Shown here one piece after another: positions 7,286-12,936 of a DNA stretch of 12,936 bases; the stretch's first letter is position 1, and every line of letters starts with the position of its first letter. Under the pieces are notes generated by a model. The model did no database searches. It was not told where the DNA came from and saw only the letters and a list, made by a program, of their open reading frames with translations. The stretch lies in contig CAZWKX010000049.1 in assembly GCA_964633975.1 (NCBI GenBank), positions 1 to 12,936 of the forward strand, in the 5' to 3' direction. The stretch comes from CAZWKX01 sp964633975 (GTDB lineage: Bacteria > Actinomycetota > Acidimicrobiia > Spongiisociales > UBA11373). The translations under genes were made by a program, and so were the position numbers.

Positions 7286-7410
7286 CAAGGGGGCCAACGA
7301 CCACGCTAGTCGGGAAAGAGGACCTTCCGGCCGCACGACGTCCAGAAGCCGCTCCACCGGACCCGCCGAGCACAGGAGGACGCGGACGCATCCTGCCGCG
7401 GCTTCACCAC

Positions 7411-7416
7411 TAGCCT
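7411..7416 (+). promoter_or_regulatory. likely -10 box of the PAC2 gene, leaderless type
   Basis: TAGCCT fits TANNNT and lies six bases before the ATG at 7423. No Shine-Dalgarno sequence is present, so transcription probably starts at or next to the start codon. No clear -35 hexamer is seen about 17 bases upstream. The segment 7250-7422 separates this gene from the divergent hydrogenase operon and contains no other gene. Confidence 0.4.
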
Positions 7417-7422
7417 GATCGT

Positions 7423-8280
7423 ATGGACCCGATCCGCCGCCTCGACCGGCCCACTCTTCGGCGCCCCAAGGCCGTCTTGGCCTGGGAGGGCTGGAACGAC
7501 GCCTGCGATGCCGCCTCGGGAGCCACCGCCTTCCTTCTCGGCCAGCATGAACTCGAGCCGTTCGCCATTCTCGAGCCTGAGGACTTCTACGACTTCCAGT
7601 CGTCGAGGCCGAAAGTCGAGATCGGTGACGGAAGCACCCGCCACATCACCTGGCCGGCGACCCGCTTCTACGCCGTCGAGCTGCCGGACCAGGATCGAGA
7701 CCTCGTCATCGTCGTCGGAGACGAGCCGAATCTTCGCTGGAAGACCTACACGAGGCTCGTGGCCCAAGTGCTGACCGACACCGACGTCGAGCAGGCGCTC
7801 ACCCTGGGTGCCTTCCTCGCCCAGGTGGCCCATACCGTCCCGGTCCCGCTGGTCAGTGTCGCCACCGACCCGGGACTGGTCGCCGCCCAGCAGCTCGCCA
7901 TGTCCGACTACGAGGGACCAACCGGAATCGCCGGCGTGATGCTTGAGGCTTTCAAGGAGATTGGCATGCCGGCCCTCAGCATCTGGGCGGCCGTTCCTCA
8001 CTATCTGGCCGCTAACCCCAACCCCAAAGCGATGCTGGCGCTGCTCAACCAGGCTGCCACCGCATTCGGCATCAGCATCGACACCACCGAGCTGGCACGC
8101 GTCGCCGAGGAGTTCCAGAGCCGCGTCGACGAGGCGATGGCCGAGAACGAGTCCTTCGTCGCCTACGTGCGGCGGCTCGAGAAGGAATCCACCGGGGTCC
8201 CGTCCGGAATAATCGATCCGCGCGAGAGCGACCAGTTGATCTCCGAGATCGAGCAGTTCCTCCGCAACCGGGACGGCTAG
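7423..8280 (+). CDS. PAC2-family (proteasome assembly chaperone 2-like) protein
   Basis: A 285-residue cytoplasmic protein. It begins with the family opening PKAVLAWEGWNDACDAAS (15-32), followed by the PEDFYDFQSSRPKVE segment, the GALLADV-like core at LGAFLAQVAH, YEGPTGIAGVM, and a helical C-terminal region rich in Glu (about 215-260). This is the actinobacterial PAC2 branch (like Rv2125 of Mycobacterium tuberculosis), whose genes are often associated with the proteasome system. The molecular role of the bacterial members is not established, and proteasome genes are not in this window. The ATG at 7423 is preferred because it sits just behind a TANNNT box. The stop codon shares a CTAG with the stop of the convergent hydratase gene, so the two overlap by 4 bases. 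Confidence 0.9.
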   Translation: MDPIRRLDRPTLRRPKAVLAWEGWNDACDAASGATAFLLGQHELEPFAILEPEDFYDFQSSRPKVEIGDGSTRHITWPATRFYAVELPDQDRDLVIVVGDEPNLRWKTYTRLVAQVLTDTDVEQALTLGAFLAQVAHTVPVPLVSVATDPGLVAAQQLAMSDYEGPTGIAGVMLEAFKEIGMPALSIWAAVPHYLAANPNPKAMLALLNQAATAFGISIDTTELARVAEEFQSRVDEAMAENESFVAYVRRLEKESTGVPSGIIDPRESDQLISEIEQFLRNRDG

Positions 8281-9026
8281 GCGGGTCCGACCGCCGACCC
8301 TCCCCTCCCTTCACCGGCGGCGAACCGCGCCGCCCCGGCCGCCGCCAACTCCATGACATGCCTCCCGTGCCGATCCTCGGCCGCCAGACCGTCCTCGAGC
8401 AGCCTCCCCAGGCCTTCATACACGGCGAGACGATCCGACCGCACCGTCTCTTGCGGAAAGCCGGCAATAGTCTCGGCCAACTCAAGAGCGGCGTCGAGCT
8501 CCGATCCGGCAGGCACCAGCCTGTCGATCAGCCCGATTCGGTAAGCCTCCTGGGCCCCCACGGGCCGCCCGGTGAGGATCATGTCGAGGGCCCGGCCCAG
8601 CCCGATGAGCCGCGGCAACCTCTGGGTGCCACCGTCCAGCATGGGGATGCCGAAACGGCGCTCGAAACACCCGAACACTGCGTTTTCCCCGGCCACCCGT
8701 AGATCGCACCACAGCGCCATCTCCAGACCGCCGGCCACGGCGTAGCCGGCCACCGCCGCGATCGTCGGCTTCGACACGGTGCACCTGGTAAAGCCAAGAG
8801 AACCCTCGGGACGATTCACCAGATCAAACACTCTGAGATCGGCACCGGCGGAGAAGAACCCCGAGGACCCCGTGAGCACCCCGACCAGAGCATCCGTGTC
8901 GTCATCGAACCTCAGCCACGCCCGGTGCAGGGCTTCGGCGCTGGCTAGGTCGACTGCATTGCGCGTCTCCGGACGGTCAATCGTGATGACGGCCGCCCTC
9001 CCCCTGACCTCGTAGTCCACGGCCAT
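8277..9026 (-). CDS. enoyl-CoA hydratase/isomerase (crotonase) family protein
   Basis: A 249-residue crotonase-fold enzyme acting on acyl-CoA thioesters. The N-terminal ITIDRPETRNAVD is followed by the oxyanion-hole loop SAGADL (59-64) and the signature AVAGYAVAGGLEMALWCDLR (91-110). Glu102 lies at the position of the first catalytic Glu of rat enoyl-CoA hydratase (Glu144). Glu122 in CFERRFGIPMLDGGTQRLP matches the second (Glu164), so a hydratase-competent site is plausible. The usual Pro before that Glu is Phe here. The substrate is not clear. The ATG at 9026 has AGGAGG six bases upstream. The frame is open to 9140, but that extension has no crotonase character. It stands alone, convergent with the PAC2 gene and divergent from the membrane-protein gene. 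Confidence 0.93.
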   Translation of the reverse strand: MAVDYEVRGRAAVITIDRPETRNAVDLASAEALHRAWLRFDDDTDALVGVLTGSSGFFSAGADLRVFDLVNRPEGSLGFTRCTVSKPTIAAVAGYAVAGGLEMALWCDLRVAGENAVFGCFERRFGIPMLDGGTQRLPRLIGLGRALDMILTGRPVGAQEAYRIGLIDRLVPAGSELDAALELAETIAGFPQETVRSDRLAVYEGLGRLLEDGLAAEDRHGRHVMELAAAGAARFAAGEGRGGSAVGPA

Positions 9027-9049
9027 CCTGACCTCCTGATCGAGTTCCC

Positions 9050-9077
9050 AGACTACGACGGGGCCGGACAAACCCAA
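9050..9077 (-). promoter_or_regulatory. possible promoter of the enoyl-CoA hydratase gene
   Basis: On the minus strand TTGGGT (9077-9072) and TAGTCT (9055-9050) are 16 bases apart, which fits a weak sigma-70-type -35/-10 pair. The start codon at 9026 lies 23 bases further on, leaving room for the AGGAGG ribosome site. The evidence is two hexamers only. Confidence 0.3.
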
Positions 9078-9157
9078 TGGATCCGCGTTCCCAGAGAAAG
9101 CCAAGGAAACGTCCCTATACACTCCCGTCTGGTCGCACAACCGGGGGAAGCGGCTCC

Positions 9158-9553
9158 ATGACCCTCGACGGGTTCATTAGGTGGCTTCACGTGCTTTCAG
9201 CCGCCGTCTGGGTCGGCGGTCTGCTCACACTCGTGCTGATCATCCCCACGGCGCGCCGGTCCGGGTCCACGGGACGCGAGATCCGCGCCATGGGACGCGC
9301 CTACGGCCGTGTCGCATGGCCGGCCGTCGTCATCGCGATCGGCAGCGGAATCACGATGGTCCTACGCGAACATCTCGACTGGCTCGGTGATCAAAAGCTG
9401 CTCACAAAAACCGGCCTCTCCGCAGTCGCAGTCGCCCTAATCGCCTGGCACCAAGCGAAGACTCCCTCCGGCGCTCGAGTCACCAAGGGGGCAATCCGCA
9501 TGTTGCTGCTGCTGGTTGGTGTCGCCCTGTTCAGCATCGCCATCCTGGTCTAG
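9158..9553 (+). CDS. four-helix integral membrane protein, CopD-like
   Basis: A 131-residue protein with four hydrophobic segments at about residues 8-30, 51-69, 82-98 and 113-131. The first helix reads RWLHVLSAAVWVGGLL, the His-x6-Trp-x-Gly-Gly pattern common to CopD-type and similar small membrane domains, and a second His lies at the end of helix 3 (AWHQ). In CopD relatives such His residues are candidates for copper or haem binding; whether this protein binds either is not known. The ATG at 9158 was chosen because the first helix follows it directly and a purine-rich GGGGGAAG lies upstream. An in-frame ATG at 9077 would add a Lys/Arg-rich tail and precede a TATACACT -10-like element at 9116-9123, which argues for the shorter form. 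The 284 bases after it (9554-9837) show no gene, tRNA or clear terminator. Confidence 0.75.
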   Translation: MTLDGFIRWLHVLSAAVWVGGLLTLVLIIPTARRSGSTGREIRAMGRAYGRVAWPAVVIAIGSGITMVLREHLDWLGDQKLLTKTGLSAVAVALIAWHQAKTPSGARVTKGAIRMLLLLVGVALFSIAILV

Positions 9554-9837
9554 CTCTCGGCGTCCTGACGACGAATCCGGACGAGCCCACTCTTCTTGCC
9601 CACTCGTGTGCTCGAGCGAAGCCAAAGCCCAAATCGAGAGGGCGACACGAACGTGAGCCGTGGCCGGCAGGCACCGCCACCAGCGACCCCAGCCAAGGCT
9701 GCCGGGAACACTGCACCTCGTCGAAGGCTGTGCACTCCATACGGCGATCACGGGCATGACACATGACAAGCGCCAAGACGATTGTCCCTGGTCAATGAGC
9801 CTCGTGGGGCGGATCGCAGCCGTGTCGCTGGGCGACG

Positions 9838-9930
9838 CTACTTCTTCCGCTTGTGGCGATCGGCGCGCAAGCGTTTGCGGTACTTGTGCTTGCTCATCTT
9901 CTTGCGCCGCTTCTTGACCAGAGACCCCAT
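9838..9930 (-). CDS. bS22-like small ribosomal protein (AURKAIP1/COX24 domain)
   Basis: A 30-residue, extremely basic peptide: MGSLVKKRRKKMSKHKYRKR followed by LRADRHKRKK. It matches the pattern of the mycobacterial 33-residue protein (opening with a Met-Gly-Ser-x-x-Lys-Lys-Arg-Arg-Lys-x-Met-Ser-Lys core) described as ribosomal protein bS22, which sits in the small subunit near the decoding region. The domain is shared with the C-terminus of mitochondrial AURKAIP1/COX24. More than half of the residues are Lys or Arg, with no acidic residue except one Asp. The ATG at 9930 has GAGG four bases upstream. It stands alone between two plus-strand genes and would usually be missed because of its size. 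The start cannot be moved inward without losing the conserved MGS opening. Confidence 0.85.
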   Translation of the reverse strand: MGSLVKKRRKKMSKHKYRKRLRADRHKRKK

Positions 9931-9942
9931 GAGTCCTCGTGA

Positions 9943-9985
9943 TTGCGGGATCCCATAGGTTCGCGGTTCCACCCCGCTACCGCAA
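9943..9985 (-). promoter_or_regulatory. nested hairpin in the leader of the bS22 gene
   Basis: TTGCGG (9943-9948) and CCGCAA (9980-9985) are exact inverted arms. Inside them GCGG (9963-9966) and CCGC (9974-9977) form a second stem around a 7-base loop. In the minus-strand transcript the structure ends 12 bases before the ATG at 9930. It may be a regulatory leader for a ribosomal protein gene or chance pairing in GC-rich DNA. Confidence 0.25.
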
Positions 9986-10043
9986 ACCCTCTTCGGCTCC
10001 GGCCGCCCGCCAGCGCCCCCATACCCGGCTCCAAGCGCCCTGG

Positions 10044-10049
10044 TACCCT
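10044..10049 (+). promoter_or_regulatory. likely -10 box of the SDR gene, leaderless type
   Basis: TACCCT (TANNNT) lies eight bases before the GTG at 10058, the spacing expected when the transcript begins at the start codon. There is no Shine-Dalgarno sequence and no convincing -35 hexamer. Confidence 0.4.
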
Positions 10050-10057
10050 CCGCAGCC

Positions 10058-10807
10058 GTGACCACCACGAGTCTCGAAGGCGAGACCATCGTCGTCACCG
10101 GAGCCAGCCGCGGCATCGGAGAAGCCATCGCCCGAGCCTGCGCCCAGGCCGGCGCCGCAGTGGTCCTGGCCTCTCGCAAGCAGGCGGATCTCGACGCCGT
10201 CGCCGCCTCCTTCAGCGCCGGCACAGGCAAGGCTCTGGCCGTCGCCTGCCACGTCGGCCACCCCGCTGAGGTTGAGGTTCTCTTTGCACGCGCCCACGAC
10301 GAATTCGGCACCGTCACCGGCCTGGTAAACAACGCCGCCACCAACCCCTACCTCGGCCCCACTCTCGAAGTCACCGACGCCGCGTTCGACAAGACCTTCG
10401 AGGTCAACGTGAAGAGCTGCATCTACACCACACGCTGCCTGGCCGCACAAACTCAGGTCGGCTCCGTGGTCAACATTGCCTCATTCGCCGGCATGAGAGC
10501 CGCCCCGCTCATGGGCATCTACGCAATGACCAAGGCGGCCGTCATTTCGCTCACCCAGACGCTCGCCGTAGAACTGGGGCCCGGTATCAGGGTAAACGCC
10601 ATCGCTCCCGGCCTCGTGGAGACACGGTTCTCCGCCGCTTTGCTCGCCGACGAAGAGGTCAAATCCCGGATCCTCGGCTCTGCTCCGGCCGGGCGTCCGG
10701 CGCAGCCCAACGAGATCGCCGGATCCGCCGTGTTCCTGCTCTCGAACGCCTCCACATACATCACCGGCCACACCCTGGTCGTCGACGGTGGCCGCACCGT
10801 GACCTGA
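10058..10807 (+). CDS. short-chain dehydrogenase/reductase (SDR, classical type)
   Basis: A 249-residue NAD(P)-dependent oxidoreductase. The Rossmann motif TGASRGIG is at 14-21, and the basic pair Arg40-Lys41 after the second strand suggests NADPH. NNA is at 91-93 and Asn118 completes the catalytic tetrad with Ser142, Tyr155 and Lys159 (YAMTK). The PG motif (IAPG, 182-185) and the C-terminal ITGHTLVVDGG are also typical. The NNAATNP stretch is reminiscent of DHRS4-like carbonyl reductases and of FabG relatives; the substrate is undetermined. The GTG start is set by the family N-terminus and the -10-like box just before it. The cyclase-fold gene starts 35 bases after its stop with its own -10-like box, so co-transcription is possible but not needed. 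Confidence 0.94.
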   Translation: MTTTSLEGETIVVTGASRGIGEAIARACAQAGAAVVLASRKQADLDAVAASFSAGTGKALAVACHVGHPAEVEVLFARAHDEFGTVTGLVNNAATNPYLGPTLEVTDAAFDKTFEVNVKSCIYTTRCLAAQTQVGSVVNIASFAGMRAAPLMGIYAMTKAAVISLTQTLAVELGPGIRVNAIAPGLVETRFSAALLADEEVKSRILGSAPAGRPAQPNEIAGSAVFLLSNASTYITGHTLVVDGGRTVT

Positions 10808-10828
10808 ACACAACGCACATCGGCCACC

Positions 10829-10834
10829 TAGCAT
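10829..10834 (+). promoter_or_regulatory. likely -10 box of the cyclase-family gene, leaderless type
   Basis: TAGCAT (TANNNT) lies eight bases before the ATG at 10843, with no Shine-Dalgarno sequence. The spacing is the same as for the SDR gene. It would give this gene a transcript of its own within the 35-base gap. Confidence 0.4.
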
Positions 10835-10842
10835 CGACGGCG

Positions 10843-11490
10843 ATGCCAACCGTCGACCTGAGCCACACGATCGAGCACGGCATGATCACCTACCCGGGCT
10901 TGCCCGGCCCGATCATCTCGGACTTCCTCAGTCGGGAGGACTCACGGCAGCACTACGCCGAAGGCACCGAGTTCCACGTGGGCCGCATCGACATGGTCGC
11001 TAACACCGGGACCTATCTGGATACTCCGGCCCACCGCTATGCGGACGGCGTCGGCCTCGCCGACGTAGCTCTCGATGACGTCGCCGCCCTGCCCGGAATC
11101 GTCGTCGACGCCGACGGACCGTCGATTGGTCCGGGCGACGTGTTCGGCCGAGACCTCACCGGAAAGGCGGTACTCTTCCACACCGGGTGGGACCGTCATT
11201 GGGGCACCGAGGAATACGGAGCCGGAGGCCACCCCCACCTCACCGCCGGCTGCGCCGAAGCCCTCGTCGACGCAGGGGCCATTCTCGCCGGCATCGATTC
11301 AGTCAACATCGACGACACCGCCACCGGAGAGCGCCCGGTGCACTCAACGCTGCTCGCCGCCGGCGTCCTGATCGTGGAGCACCTGACCGCTCTCGACCAG
11401 ATCCCCGACGCGGACTTCCGCTTCTACGCGGTCCCGGTCAAGGTTCGTGGCCTGGGCACGTTCCCCGTTCGGGCTTTCGCCACCTGGTAG
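10843..11490 (+). CDS. cyclase / kynurenine formamidase-fold hydrolase with altered metal motif
   Basis: A 215-residue protein of the cyclase family (kynurenine formamidase KynB, isatin hydrolase), metal-dependent hydrolases of amides or esters. It starts with VDLSHTIEHGMITYPGLPGP, the usual opening of the family. The metal motif HxGTHxDxPxH appears as NTGTYLDTPAH: Asn54 and Tyr58 replace the two metal-binding His, while Asp60 and His64 remain. The C-terminal pair is kept (His167 in RPVHSTLL and Glu179 in VEHLT). The internal GIDSVNIDD is also typical. The protein may therefore bind metal differently, use another metal, or not be a hydrolase of the KynB kind. It follows an SDR gene, which suggests a shared small-molecule pathway, but no substrate can be named. 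Confidence 0.88.
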   Translation: MPTVDLSHTIEHGMITYPGLPGPIISDFLSREDSRQHYAEGTEFHVGRIDMVANTGTYLDTPAHRYADGVGLADVALDDVAALPGIVVDADGPSIGPGDVFGRDLTGKAVLFHTGWDRHWGTEEYGAGGHPHLTAGCAEALVDAGAILAGIDSVNIDDTATGERPVHSTLLAAGVLIVEHLTALDQIPDADFRFYAVPVKVRGLGTFPVRAFATW

Positions 11491-11636
11491 CAGCCCTCAA
11501 GACCGCCGACCAGGAACCGGCCGGCGCTGCTCGCGTTCCACCGTTCTCTCTCAAGCCCGGCAAGCCACGGCTGTGTTCCACCCCCGCCAGTTCCCCGCCG
11601 GCCGCCATCCCGCCGCGCTTCGGCGAGACTGGAGCC

Positions 11637-12362
11637 GTGAGCGACATCACCGAACGGTTCCGAAAGAGCCGCAGCGACCCTTCCATGGTCGTGCTGGAGG
11701 GTTTCCATGCTCTCAAACACGCCATCCGATTCGGCGCCGCAATCACCGATGCCGTAACAGCGGATTTGGACGCCGCCCTGAAGCTGGCCGCCGATCTGGC
11801 CCCGGATATCGCAGCGATCCTGGAAGGGATGCTCGAGGTTATGCCCGGGCCCGTCTTCGCCCGGCTTTCCCCCTCAACCGTCACTACCGGCTTGCTGGCG
11901 CTGGCGCGCCGACCCGAAACCGACCTGGACGGCTTGCTCACCGCCCCCGGACCCGCCGTCTTCCTGGAGCGGCCAAACCATCTGGGCAACATCGGCGCCG
12001 TCGTCCGGGTTGCCGCAGCCGCGGGAGCCGCCGGCGTTCTGACCACCGGCACCCGGGACCCATGGCACCCGGCCGCACTACGCGGCAGCGCCGGACTCCA
12101 CTTTGCCCTACCCGTCTGCCGAGTCCCGACTCTGCCCAACACCGACCGGCCGATCGTGGCCCTCGACCCCGACGGGTCCGCTATAGGCGAGGCCACCGTG
12201 CCCGACCGGCCGCTGCTCGCTTTCGGCGGGGAGCGGCACGGTCTCGACGCCGAGACTCTCGATCGCGCCCGGCTCCGGATCCGCATACCGATGCGGCCCG
12301 GCGTCTCCAGCCTCAACCTGGCCACGGCCGCAGCCGTCGTGCTCTTTGCCCCACACAAATGA
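11637..12362 (+). CDS. SpoU/TrmH-family RNA 2'-O-methyltransferase
   Basis: A 241-residue SPOUT-class enzyme that would transfer methyl from S-adenosylmethionine to a ribose 2'-OH in tRNA or rRNA. Motif 1 is FLERPNHLGNIGAVVRVAAA (109-128, with Asn118 and the catalytic Arg124). Motif 2 is LLAFGGERHGLD (193-204). Motif 3 is IPMRPGVSSLNLATAAAVVL (217-236), which forms part of the knotted AdoMet site. The N-terminal 100 residues probably form the substrate-binding extension. The GTG at 11637 was chosen: it directly precedes the first plausible fold residues. The frame stays open upstream through the cyclase gene on another frame, but that part is Arg/Pro-rich non-protein. The target nucleotide cannot be assigned. 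Confidence 0.9.
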   Translation: MSDITERFRKSRSDPSMVVLEGFHALKHAIRFGAAITDAVTADLDAALKLAADLAPDIAAILEGMLEVMPGPVFARLSPSTVTTGLLALARRPETDLDGLLTAPGPAVFLERPNHLGNIGAVVRVAAAAGAAGVLTTGTRDPWHPAALRGSAGLHFALPVCRVPTLPNTDRPIVALDPDGSAIGEATVPDRPLLAFGGERHGLDAETLDRARLRIRIPMRPGVSSLNLATAAAVVLFAPHK

Positions 12363-12443
12363 ACATCCAACCGTCGTGAGCCGACACGAGGCCGCCACAA
12401 CGTGCAAAATGGGGTCACCGAGCGAGCCAAGGGAACATAGACA

Positions 12444-12704
12444 ATGGCTGAACAGCTCATCGGGACCGTGACCCACTACTTCGGCAAGCCACAGGTTGCC
12501 GCTCTGACCATCACCGCGGGAGAGCTCAACGTCGGCGACACCATTCGGATCGTCGGCCACACCTCCGACTTCACTCAGCCGGTGAAGTCGATGGAGGTGG
12601 AGCACGAGACCGTTGAATCGGCGGCGATAGGCGACCAGATCGGCATCAAGGTCAAGGAGCGGGTCCGCATCCACGACAAGGTCTACAGGGTCCTACCCGA
12701 ATAG
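12444..12704 (+). CDS. free-standing EF-Tu domain II-like beta-barrel protein
   Basis: An 86-residue protein that corresponds to the second (beta-barrel) domain of translational GTPases without the GTPase domain. It opens with IGTVTHYFGKPQVAALTITA, then LNVGDTIRIVGHTSDF, VKSMEVEHETVESAAIGDQIGIKV and VRIHDKVYRV. The LNVGD turn and the SMEVEHE strand match the GTP_EFTU_D2-like pattern. Small proteins of this type are found in many bacteria and archaea and are annotated as translation elongation factor-like; their role is not known. The ATG at 12444 has AAGGGA nine bases upstream. It stands alone and is followed at once by a run of GC-rich hairpins. Confidence 0.88.
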   Translation: MAEQLIGTVTHYFGKPQVAALTITAGELNVGDTIRIVGHTSDFTQPVKSMEVEHETVESAAIGDQIGIKVKERVRIHDKVYRVLPE

Positions 12705-12708
12705 CGCA

Positions 12709-12782
12709 GCCGCAGCCTCTGCTGCGGCCTCCACATGCGCTGCCCGGATGCAGCGCCTCTTTGCTGTGGCCTCGGCGAGGCC
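12709..12782 (+). terminator. three tandem hairpins after the EF-Tu domain II-like gene, probable terminator
   Basis: Four bases after the stop codon, GCCGCAGC and GCTGCGGC (12709-12716 / 12721-12728) form a perfect 8-bp stem with a 4-base loop. A second hairpin GCGCTG / CAGCGC (12737-12742 / 12751-12756) is followed by CTCTTT. A third, GGCCTC / GAGGCC (12768-12773 / 12777-12782), has a 3-base loop. There is no long T run, which is common for terminators in high-GC Actinobacteria. Confidence 0.5.
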
Positions 12783-12867
12783 CTCCACCGTTCGTGGCGC
12801 TTCGCGACCGCCCTATGCTTGCGCCCCAACGTCGAGGCCCTTGCGGTCCGGCGGGTCCAAAGAGAGC

Positions 12868-12897
12868 TTGACCCTCTTATACGCATACCCGTATAGT
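12868..12897 (+). promoter_or_regulatory. sigma-70-type promoter of the gene starting at 12908
   Basis: TTGACC (12868-12873) and TATAGT (12892-12897) are 18 bases apart, the best -35/-10 pair in the window, in a locally AT-rich patch. Transcription would begin near 12904, giving a leaderless or nearly leaderless transcript. Confidence 0.65.
12878..12895. promoter_or_regulatory. operator-like inverted repeat inside the promoter
   Basis: TATACG-N6-CGTATA is a perfect inverted repeat with 6-base arms. It fills the spacer and covers most of the -10 box, where a repressor or a MerR-type activator would act. The regulator is unknown. Confidence 0.5.
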
Positions 12898-12907
12898 TAT
12901 TCATCTC

Positions 12908-12936
12908 ATGTCTCACCCCGTCGCAGTACTCGGCGC
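12908..12936 (+). CDS. start of an unidentified gene, partial
   Basis: The ATG at 12908 opens a frame reading MSHPVAVLG to the window edge. It lies 10 bases after a good -10 box. The VAVLG stretch would fit the first beta strand of a Rossmann-type dinucleotide-binding protein, but nine residues are too few to name a family. The gene is probably under the control of the inverted repeat in its promoter. Confidence 0.5.

Noticed and set aside
7305..7323. GGAAAGAGGACCTTCC, considered as a DosR-like or other operator for the hydrogenase
   Set aside because: Only the outer four bases are symmetric, and it does not match the DosR consensus well enough.
9554..9837. Possible small gene or RNA in the 284-base gap after the membrane-protein gene
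   Set aside because: Frames on both strands lack recognisable motifs or ribosome sites, and no tRNA or strong hairpin could be seen.
9822..9838. Small hairpin GTCGC-TGG-GCGAC next to the bS22 stop codon, considered as a terminator
   Set aside because: The stem is 5 bp (about 7 with a wobble), it overlaps the stop codon, and no T tract follows on the minus strand.
9943..9990. tRNA-like sequence with a near T-arm (CGCGG-TTCCACC-CCGCT) and pairing ends
   Set aside because: The paired ends are only about 43 bases apart, too short for a tRNA, and there is no D arm or anticodon arm.
11438..12460. Long minus-strand open frame of 340 codons across the RNA methyltransferase gene
   Set aside because: It is an antisense frame kept open by high GC, Arg/Ser/Pro-rich, with no motif; the SpoU motifs lie on the plus strand.

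Overview
The window is about 65% G+C by eye and looks like a chromosomal segment of a free-living actinobacterium, possibly of a deep lineage such as Acidimicrobiia. The evidence is a PAC2-family protein of the type linked to actinobacterial proteasome genes, a tandem-GNAT acetyltransferase, a tiny ribosomal protein of the bS22 (AURKAIP1/COX24) family, many GTG starts, and several genes whose only upstream signal is a TANNNT -10 box a few bases before the start codon (leaderless style). No insertion sequence, phage, CRISPR array, tRNA or rRNA was seen.

Layout. 1-69 (+): C-terminal end of an RTX-repeat protein. 128-1105 (+): a short membrane histidine kinase with no response regulator beside it. 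1343-2323 (+): a tandem GNAT acetyltransferase. 2336-7249 (-): a tightly packed six-gene operon for a cytoplasmic bidirectional [NiFe] hydrogenase of group 3b (sulfhydrogenase / NADP-linked type). Its transcription order is hyhB (Fe-S beta subunit), a cyclic-nucleotide-binding-fold protein like HoxI, hyhG (FAD/NAD(P) gamma subunit), hyhS (small subunit), hyhL (large catalytic subunit) and the large-subunit maturation endopeptidase. Every junction overlaps (8, 17, 1, 20 and 8 bases). 7423-8280 (+): PAC2-family protein. 8277-9026 (-): enoyl-CoA hydratase/isomerase. 9158-9553 (+): four-helix membrane protein. 9838-9930 (-): bS22-like ribosomal protein of 30 residues. 10058-10807 (+): SDR oxidoreductase, then 10843-11490 (+): a cyclase/kynurenine-formamidase-fold hydrolase, 11637-12362 (+): SpoU/TrmH RNA methyltransferase, and 12444-12704 (+): a free-standing EF-Tu domain II-like protein. 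At the right edge a well-formed promoter with an embedded inverted repeat drives a gene that starts at 12908 and runs out of the window.

How the genes work together. The hydrogenase operon is self-contained for structure: HyhS/HyhL make or consume H2, HyhB carries electrons through two [4Fe-4S] clusters, and HyhG exchanges them with NAD(P)H through FAD. The last gene encodes the peptidase that trims the HyhL C-terminus after nickel insertion. The Hyp proteins needed for NiFe cofactor synthesis are not in the window. The most unusual member is the cNMP-fold protein: it has no DNA-binding domain and lacks the usual phosphate-binding Glu/Arg, so it is better read as an accessory subunit or nucleotide sensor of the enzyme than as a CRP-type regulator. 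The genes to the right of the operon are mostly unrelated housekeeping or catabolic genes in short units.
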